Source of the DNA: Maribacter dokdonensis DSW-8
GTDB lineage: Bacteria > Bacteroidota > Bacteroidia > Flavobacteriales > Flavobacteriaceae
Length of the DNA: 64,000 bases
Direction: 5' to 3'
Assembly (NCBI RefSeq): GCF_001447995.1
Contig: NZ_LDPE01000008.1
Span: 1-64,000 of the forward strand
Within the stretch, counting starts at the first letter, position 1, and each line of letters opens with the position of its first letter. Below are positions 58,404 to 64,000 of the stretch, piece by piece. The notes under the pieces are model-generated. The model was not told the DNA's origin and did not search any database. It saw only the letters and a program-made list of their open reading frames with translations. The translations under genes and the position numbers were made by a program.

Positions 58404-59061
58404 TTGGGTCAATAAAAGTAGCAATACACGTGCCGGCGCCTTTAACTTTTTGGTTAAGTTTTACATTAATTTGGCAGTCTAGTGGTAAAAACAAATCTAC
58501 TCTTGAGCCAAACTTGATAAAACCGGCATCGTCACCTTGCTGCACACTTTCACCTTCTTCAGCATAATTTACAATTCGTCTGGCCAATGCACCCGCAATT
58601 TGTCGGTAAAGAATTTCTCCGAATTTAGGTGTTTTTATGACTACCGTTGTTCTTTCGTTTTCTTCGCTTGATTTTGGGTGCCATGCTACTAGGTACTTAC
58701 CTGGGTGATATTTTGAGAAAGTAATACTACCGCTTGCAGGGTATCTGGTAACATGTACGTTAACGGGAGACATGAAGATAGATACTTGCCTTCTCTTATC
58801 CTTAAAATATTCTTTCTCTTCTACTTCTTCAATAACTACAACCTTGCCATCTACAGGAGACAAAATTTCATTAAAATCTTTTTTGGCCAGTCTTTTAGGG
58901 TTTCTGAAAAACTGTAGTATAATTATCAAGATAATTAAGCCAAGTATTTGTACCGTTAGCTTCAGCCATGCTATATCAATAAAGAAATGGGCCAATAGTA
59001 TACTAACCCCAACAAGTAAAAAAGAAAACAATATTATTTTTTGTCCCTCTCTATGAAACAT
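58378..59061 (-). CDS. psd: Phosphatidylserine decarboxylase
   Basis: 227 residues, the short form. Two N-terminal membrane helices (ILFSFLLVGVSILLAHFF, VQILGLIILIIILQFF), NEILSPVDGKVVVIEE, FMSPVNVHVTRYPASG, and the self-processing site in KFGSRVDLFLP (cleavage before the Ser gives the pyruvoyl group). It makes phosphatidylethanolamine. It overlaps cdsA by 11 bp upstream and ACBP by 26 bp downstream. Confidence 0.92.
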   Translation of the reverse strand: MFHREGQKIILFSFLLVGVSILLAHFFIDIAWLKLTVQILGLIILIIILQFFRNPKRLAKKDFNEILSPVDGKVVVIEEVEEKEYFKDKRRQVSIFMSPVNVHVTRYPASGSITFSKYHPGKYLVAWHPKSSEENERTTVVIKTPKFGEILYRQIAGALARRIVNYAEEGESVQQGDDAGFIKFGSRVDLFLPLDCQINVKLNQKVKGAGTCIATFIDPNEKDELTY

Positions 59062-59854
59062 AACTAAAAATATTTAAAGTTAAATATGCAAACGGTGCTG
59101 CAAAAACCAAACTATCCAAACGATCAAGCATACCACCATGACCTGGTAATATGGCTCCACTATCCTTAACGCCAGCTGTTCGTTTGAATTTAGATTCTAT
59201 TAAATCTCCTAAACTACCCGCAACAACTATAACAGTAGCAAGTATCATCCATTGAATAGGACTAATTAGCTCCTCAAAAGTTGCCATAAGATAAGCTGCT
59301 GCCAGTGCAAATATAAAACCTCCTAAAGTACCTTCAATAGTTTTTTTAGGAGAAACTGATGGAAAAAGTTTAGTACGCCCAATACTTTTGCCAACTAAAT
59401 ATGCAAATGAATCATTTACCCATATCAATATAAAAATGCCCATGATCAATAATTTGGCAAATGCATCATTTTTATAAGGTATCATAGTAAGAAAAATACA
59501 TCCTCCACCAATGTAGAACAATCCTACTATAAATTTTAATGGAGTGTTGAGTACTAAAGGTTTTTTTGTGAAAAGGTTGATCAATAGAAAAATATCTACT
59601 ACTATAGTAATTAGCATAAGTATATTAATAACCTGCTGGTCTTTTACCAAATATATAAATGCCCACCAAAGCGCTAAGTATGCTGCAAATATGTGATATC
59701 CTTTAAGACGAACCAATTTTTTATACTCGTAAAGGCATGCTAGTCCAAAGGTCATAAATAGAAAATCGAACGCATCGGAGCTTAAAAATACTGCTGACAG
59801 CAATAAAATGATATATACAGCCCCAGTTAATGACCTTCGTAAAATTTCTTTCAT
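59051..59854 (-). CDS. cdsA: Phosphatidate cytidylyltransferase
   Basis: 267 residues from the ATG at 59854 (MKEILRRSLTGAVYIILLLS). The longer frame to 59905 would overlap the LUD gene. The C-terminal signature GDLIESKFKRTAGVKDSGAILPGHGGMLDRLDSLVFAAP is the CDP-alcohol-forming motif of CdsA. About eight membrane helices. It makes CDP-diacylglycerol for phospholipid synthesis, upstream of psd. It starts 1 bp after the LUD stop. Confidence 0.93.
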   Translation of the reverse strand: MKEILRRSLTGAVYIILLLSAVFLSSDAFDFLFMTFGLACLYEYKKLVRLKGYHIFAAYLALWWAFIYLVKDQQVINILMLITIVVDIFLLINLFTKKPLVLNTPLKFIVGLFYIGGGCIFLTMIPYKNDAFAKLLIMGIFILIWVNDSFAYLVGKSIGRTKLFPSVSPKKTIEGTLGGFIFALAAAYLMATFEELISPIQWMILATVIVVAGSLGDLIESKFKRTAGVKDSGAILPGHGGMLDRLDSLVFAAPFAYLTLNIFSYVS

Positions 59855-59855
59855 A

Positions 59856-60467
59856 CTATAAATCTTCCAGTAGTAAAAGATAAAGATTTTTAGTACTACT
59901 ACCATACGTTAGAAAATCATCTGAATTTTCTGCGGTAGCTTTAAAGTGTTTTAAAGTGGTTATGTTGGCCGGTATTTTTTGGCCATACTTCTTTTTTATG
60001 GTCTTAAGACCTTCTCCAATTGATTCTACCAATTGACTTGTAGTCGCAAATACAACTACGTTACTTGGTAATTCATTAACCTTTTTTTCCAGTAATTGGT
60101 TAGAGCAAACTAAAATACTACCATTTTGTGCAATTAAATGCTCGCAGGTAGTAAAGAATACTTCGCTTTGTCTAGCATTGTCGGTAAAGGTAATAGGTTC
60201 TTTAGAAAATTTTTGGGCTAGCCTTTCATTGAGAACAAAGAAAGGCTCATTCTCCCAATTATTTTCAGTAACTATGTTCTGTATGGCTCGTGAAACCTCA
60301 TTGTCAGAATCGCAATAGATAAATTTACCTCCATTCTGTTTAAAATGAATAGTAAATTTTTCATCAACAGGTATATTTAAATCGGGCATATGGTCACCAC
60401 GCGTTTCTGCTGTTTCTTTCGAAACTTTCTTCTTGCCGCCACCAAATAAAATATCTAAAAACCCCAT
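59856..60467 (-). CDS. LUD domain protein (LutC/YkgG-like)
   Basis: 203 residues. The N-terminus is short and basic (GGGKKKVSKETAE). The LUD fold is seen in AEVFF-like strand HLIAQNGSILVCSNQ and VVFATTSQLVESIGEGL. In lactate utilisation operons LutC works with LutA/LutB, but neither is here; the gene sits instead between ftsH and cdsA, as in other Flavobacteriaceae. The role in this context is unclear. Confidence 0.82.
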   Translation of the reverse strand: MGFLDILFGGGKKKVSKETAETRGDHMPDLNIPVDEKFTIHFKQNGGKFIYCDSDNEVSRAIQNIVTENNWENEPFFVLNERLAQKFSKEPITFTDNARQSEVFFTTCEHLIAQNGSILVCSNQLLEKKVNELPSNVVVFATTSQLVESIGEGLKTIKKKYGQKIPANITTLKHFKATAENSDDFLTYGSSTKNLYLLLLEDL

Positions 60468-60508
60468 TTATACTATTGAACTAATTGCTTATCTAAAGTA
60501 CTGCAATT

Positions 60509-62512
60509 TTACTTATTTTCAGTAATTTCTTGCTGCTCTGTAGAATTATTATCCTCTTCTTCTTTAAGTTTCTTTTCGTTTTCTAACGCTAAAATATCTT
60601 TTTCAAAATTTCGCTTACCAAAGATTTTTTCCAAATCTTCCTTAAAGATAACCTCTTTCTCCAACAATCGTTCTGCTAAAGTGGTTAGTTTATCTTTATT
60701 GTCCGTTAAAACTTTAATGGCACGTTGATACTGTTCTTCAATAATTTTTGAAATTTCGGCATCTATTTTACGAGCGGTGTCTTCGCTATACGGTTTTGAG
60801 AATCCATAAGAATCTTGACCTGATGAATCATAATAAGTAATGTTTCCTATTTCATCATTAAGTCCGTAAATAGTAACCATTGCCCTAGCTTGTTTGGTTA
60901 CTTTCTCCAGGTCACTCAAAGCGCCTGTGGAAATTTTGTTGAAAATCACCTTTTCAGCAGCTCTACCGCCCATAGTTGCACACATTTCATCAAGCATTTG
61001 TTCAGGCCTAACGATCAAGCGCTCTTCAGGTAAATACCAAGCTGCTCCTAAAGATTGTCCTCTTGGTACAATAGTAACTTTTACTAACGGTGCAGCGTGT
61101 TCTAGCATCCAACTTGTGGTTGCGTGACCAGCTTCGTGGTAAGCAATGGTTTCTTTTTCACCAGGTGTTATAATCTTATTTTTCTTTTCAAGACCACCTA
61201 CAATTCTATCTACAGCGTCTAGGAAATCTTGTTTGGTTACAGCTTTCTTTTCATTGCGAGCAGCTATTAAAGCGGCTTCATTACATACATTGGCGATATC
61301 AGCACCTGAGAAACCAGGTGTTTGTCTTGCCAAGAAATCTAAATCTAAAGTCTCGGCAGTTTTAATAGGTCTTAAATGAACTTCAAAAATTTCCTTACGC
61401 TCACGAATATCCGGTAGGTCAACATAAATCTGTCTATCAAATCTACCGGCACGCATTAATGCTTTATCCAAAACATCTGCACGGTTGGTAGCAGCAAGTA
61501 CTATTACATTGGTGTTAGTGCCAAAACCATCCATTTCGGTCAATAGCTGGTTCAAAGTATTTTCACGTTCATCATTGGATCCCGTGAAGTTATTTTTTCC
61601 TCTGGCTCTACCTATAGCATCAATTTCATCAATAAATATAATTGCCGGAGATTTGTCTTTAGCTTGCTTGAATAAATCACGTACTCTAGATGCACCTACA
61701 CCTACGAACATTTCAACGAAATCTGAACCGGATAAAGAGAAGAAAGGTACCTTAGCTTCACCTGCAACGGCTTTGGCCAAAAGTGTTTTACCTGTTCCTG
61801 GAGGTCCTACTAATAATGCACCTTTTGGTATTTTACCACCTAATGATGTATACTTATCCGGATTTCTTAAGAATTCTACGATCTCTTCAACTTCTTCTTT
61901 TGCACCTTCTAAACCGGCAACGTCTTTAAAAGATGTTCTTGTATCTGTCTTTTCGTCAAACAACTTCGCTTTAGATTTTCCGATGTTGAAGATCTGTCCA
62001 CCGGCACCGCCTCCGCCTCCGCCAGACATTCTACGCATTAGATAGATCCAAATACCAATAATCAATACAAATGGTAATAAGGATAAAAGGAAATCTAAAA
62101 TGGCTGTAGATTCTTTTCCAAATTCAATAATGGTATCTAAGTTGTTCTCTTTTTTGATTTCAGTTATTTCATTTTGAAATATTTGAAGATCACCATAGTC
62201 TAATGTATACTGAGGTACATTGCCAGATGATGGAAGAAAGGACTTCTCGTTTACATCTTTATGTACTTCTTTTGCGATGGCCTCATCGGTTAAAAAAACC
62301 TTAGCTTGATTTGTATTGGTGATGATCAATATCTTTTTTACATCGCCATTTCTCAAATACTGCTGTAATTCTGAAGTAGTCGTTTTTTGTGTGCTAGCTA
62401 GGTCATCACTATTGAACAGTTGAAATCCAATAAGTAATACTGCTACCAATCCGTAAATCCACCAAGAACTAAATTTTGGTTTTTTCGGATTTGTTTTGTT
62501 TTCTTTTGCCAT
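60509..62512 (-). CDS. ftsH: ATP-dependent zinc metalloprotease FtsH
   Basis: 667 residues. Two membrane segments (about 15-33 and 138-158) flank a periplasmic part. AAA domain: Walker A GPPGTGKT at 236-243, then the Walker B and SRH region (NVIVLAATNRADVLDKALMRAGRFDRQI). Protease zinc site HEAGH at 459-463. A Gly-rich linker (MSGGGGGGAGG) follows the second helix. It degrades misfolded membrane proteins and regulatory substrates. It is followed on the same strand by LUD-cdsA-psd-ACBP. Confidence 0.97.
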   Translation of the reverse strand: MAKENKTNPKKPKFSSWWIYGLVAVLLIGFQLFNSDDLASTQKTTTSELQQYLRNGDVKKILIITNTNQAKVFLTDEAIAKEVHKDVNEKSFLPSSGNVPQYTLDYGDLQIFQNEITEIKKENNLDTIIEFGKESTAILDFLLSLLPFVLIIGIWIYLMRRMSGGGGGGAGGQIFNIGKSKAKLFDEKTDTRTSFKDVAGLEGAKEEVEEIVEFLRNPDKYTSLGGKIPKGALLVGPPGTGKTLLAKAVAGEAKVPFFSLSGSDFVEMFVGVGASRVRDLFKQAKDKSPAIIFIDEIDAIGRARGKNNFTGSNDERENTLNQLLTEMDGFGTNTNVIVLAATNRADVLDKALMRAGRFDRQIYVDLPDIRERKEIFEVHLRPIKTAETLDLDFLARQTPGFSGADIANVCNEAALIAARNEKKAVTKQDFLDAVDRIVGGLEKKNKIITPGEKETIAYHEAGHATTSWMLEHAAPLVKVTIVPRGQSLGAAWYLPEERLIVRPEQMLDEMCATMGGRAAEKVIFNKISTGALSDLEKVTKQARAMVTIYGLNDEIGNITYYDSSGQDSYGFSKPYSEDTARKIDAEISKIIEEQYQRAIKVLTDNKDKLTTLAERLLEKEVIFKEDLEKIFGKRNFEKDILALENEKKLKEEEDNNSTEQQEITENK

Positions 62513-62521
62513 TTTAATTTT

Positions 62522-62899
62522 TTATTGATTAACGCTACTTTCTATGGTCGTGAATTTTGCATCACCCCATAAACCTTCTATGTCATAAAATTCTCGAACT
62601 TGCTTTTGGAATACGTGGACTACTACGTTTACATAGTCCATCAATACCCATTCGGCATTGTCCTCGCCTTCTACGTGCCAGGGTTTATCTTGAATCGCTT
62701 TACTTACTGTTTTTTGGATAGAACCTACGATCGCATTTACATGCGTATTGGACGTACCGTTACAAACTATGAAGTAATCACAAACGGTGTTTTCAATTTC
62801 TCTTAAATCTAATAGATTTACATTTTGTCCTTTTACTTCGTCAACTCCTTGTATAATTAATGCAATTAACTCATCTGCGCTAGTTTTATTTTCCTGCAT
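62522..62899 (-). CDS. rsfS: Ribosome silencing factor RsfS
   Basis: 125 residues, DUF143 family. DLREIENTVCDYFIVCNGTSNTHVNAI and DNAEWVLMDYVNVVVHVF are conserved. RsfS binds L14 (uL14) and blocks subunit joining under starvation. It begins a minus-strand run with ftsH (9-bp gap). A TAACTTTG -7 match at 62919-62926 lies upstream, without a TTG at normal distance. Confidence 0.94.
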   Translation of the reverse strand: MQENKTSADELIALIIQGVDEVKGQNVNLLDLREIENTVCDYFIVCNGTSNTHVNAIVGSIQKTVSKAIQDKPWHVEGEDNAEWVLMDYVNVVVHVFQKQVREFYDIEGLWGDAKFTTIESSVNQ

Positions 62900-62992
62900 T
62901 CAAAAATTTTAATTTTTACAAAGTTATTATTTTTTTGTTCTTTTAGGTCTAGTTTTTAACAATACATTAAAGATTCACAATAAGAACTGTAA

Positions 62993-63724
62993 ATGCAAAT
63001 AATCAAACTTGATGCCACGCAATCTACAAATACCTATTTAAAAGATTTGTCATTTAAAAGGGAGTTAGATGATTTTACTGTCGTAACTACCAAAAATCAA
63101 ACTTCAGGTAGGGGGCAGTTAAATGCGAAATGGGAATCTGAGCCTGGTAAGAATCTAGCATTCAGTATATTGAAAAAGAATTTGGATATTCCTATTCAAC
63201 GAGTTTTTCTTGTAAGTGTTTGTGTTTCATTGGCTATAATAGAGAGCTTAAAAGATTTTGATATACCTGATTTAAGTATTAAATGGCCAAACGACATTCT
63301 GTCAGGTAATTACAAAATCGGCGGTATTTTGATCGAAAATATCATAACTGGTTCTAAAATTAAGCGAAGCATAATAGGTTTTGGTTTAAATGTAAACCAA
63401 AAATCATTTAAAAGCGCACCACATGCCTCTTCATTAAATGCGATAACCGGTACTGATTTTGATCTTGATGAAATTTTTTATTCGCTGATAGAACATCTAC
63501 ATCAAAACATGATCAAACCTTTTCAATTAATGGAAAGTGAATTGTATGCACAGTATCATGCCCATTTATTTAAAAAAGGGCAAATGAGTACGTTCAAGAT
63601 TCACGATGACATACAAATTACCGGTACAATTGAAAAAGTTTCTATTGACGGTAAATTGGTAGTGAAACTAGTAAATGGTGATTTTCAAGAATTTGGCTTA
63701 AAAGAAATACAGTTACTGTATTAG
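62993..63724 (+). CDS. birA: Biotin--[acetyl-CoA-carboxylase] ligase
   Basis: 243 residues, single-domain (no N-terminal HTH, so not a repressor). SGRGQLNAKWESEPGKNLAFSI is the biotin/AMP-binding loop, KWPNDIL follows, and KIGGILIENI carries the conserved lysine. It biotinylates acetyl-CoA carboxylase and similar carriers. It is divergent from rsfS and its end overlaps the convergent SRPBCC gene by 4 bp. Confidence 0.94.
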   Translation: MQIIKLDATQSTNTYLKDLSFKRELDDFTVVTTKNQTSGRGQLNAKWESEPGKNLAFSILKKNLDIPIQRVFLVSVCVSLAIIESLKDFDIPDLSIKWPNDILSGNYKIGGILIENIITGSKIKRSIIGFGLNVNQKSFKSAPHASSLNAITGTDFDLDEIFYSLIEHLHQNMIKPFQLMESELYAQYHAHLFKKGQMSTFKIHDDIQITGTIEKVSIDGKLVVKLVNGDFQEFGLKEIQLLY

Positions 63725-64000
63725 ATTTTTGACAAATTTGTTGACAGCGTATTTATAAAATTCGTGATTGGTGATTTGATCATCATGGCCATCATGGCAT
63801 TAAATTCACCTTTGAAGCTTAAAATAACTTCACTTTGCTGACCATCAACTTCTTTGATGTCTGCCGTTAAGGTGAATGGCAATTTATCACTGGCCGCACC
63901 TAAAATTATTTGTTCAAAAGGAGTTTGCTCTTTTTTTTCCAATACAATTTCGGGCATGCCTTTTAAGGCAAAAAGAAATCTATTTTCATTAAGTACTTCG
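63721..64000 (-). CDS. SRPBCC (START-like) family protein, partial
   Basis: The frame remains open through the window edge: upstream of the ATG at 63957 the in-frame sequence reads EVLNENRFLFALKG, which fits the middle of an SRPBCC protein, so the ATG there is internal and the gene is cut at its 5' end. LPFTLTADIKEVDGQQSEVILSFKGEFNAMMAMM matches the C-terminal part. In Flavobacteriaceae this gene often lies next to birA. The role is unknown. Confidence 0.78.
   Translation of the reverse strand, partial: EVLNENRFLFALKGMPEIVLEKKEQTPFEQIILGAASDKLPFTLTADIKEVDGQQSEVILSFKGEFNAMMAMMIKSPITNFINTLSTNLSKI

Noticed and set aside
62919..62926. Possible rsfS promoter (-7 match)
   Set aside because: The nearest TTG is 33 nt away, outside the usual range.

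Overview
The window is low-GC DNA from a member of the Bacteroidota, most likely a marine member of the Flavobacteriaceae. The evidence is a type IX secretion (T9SS) substrate with a gliding-motility-type C-terminus next to a PorP/SprF protein and an OmpA-like protein, Bacteroidota-type promoters (TTG about 20 nt before TAnnTTTG), CarboxypepD_reg-like surface proteins, a DUF6702 protein and a kynurenine route (kynU, kmo). No rRNA or tRNA gene, CRISPR array, insertion sequence or prophage is visible.

Left part (1-18.5 kb): a repeat-rich exported protein cut by the window edge; a block of envelope genes on the plus strand (two CarboxypepD_reg-like proteins, DUF6702, an M1 metallopeptidase, TatA, a PAP2 phosphatase); an O-methyltransferase, a GNAT acetyltransferase, kynureninase and an MFS transporter; two minus-strand exported proteins; a sigma factor / 65-residue protein / MscS-like channel cluster; and a ClpP paralogue with an unusual N-terminus.

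Centre (15.6-33.6 kb): a minus-strand locus for a 4616-residue adhesin of about 27 Calx-beta-like units ending in a CHU_C (T9SS type B) domain, followed by PorP/SprF and OmpA partners. Upstream is a long leader with a full -33/-7 promoter, palindromes, repeated GGTTAAGT boxes and a 93-codon ORF whose stop overlaps the adhesin start (TAATG). Next comes a four-gene light-linked repair operon: flavin reductase, a 45-residue DUF2256 protein, cryptochrome-DASH and an FeS-type (6-4) photolyase.

Right part (37-64 kb): mostly housekeeping genes. These include kmo, a coiled-coil protein of the zinc-ribbon family that has lost its ligands, a Nif3-like protein, lpxK, a hybrid histidine kinase overlapping a GAPDH gene, lipA, two ECF sigma factor units, murB with an aminotransferase, a PDZ aspartic protease, DUF1573, valS, a dienelactone hydrolase with a Tat-like signal, a creatininase-like protein, DoxX, and a minus-strand run rsfS-ftsH-LUD-cdsA-psd-ACBP. 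birA and a partial SRPBCC gene close the window.

The loci most worth a second look are the adhesin promoter and leader, the photolyase/DUF2256 operon with its dyad, the ClpP paralogue, and the sigma factor clusters with small partner proteins. Names rest on motifs and family memory read by eye; no database search was run.
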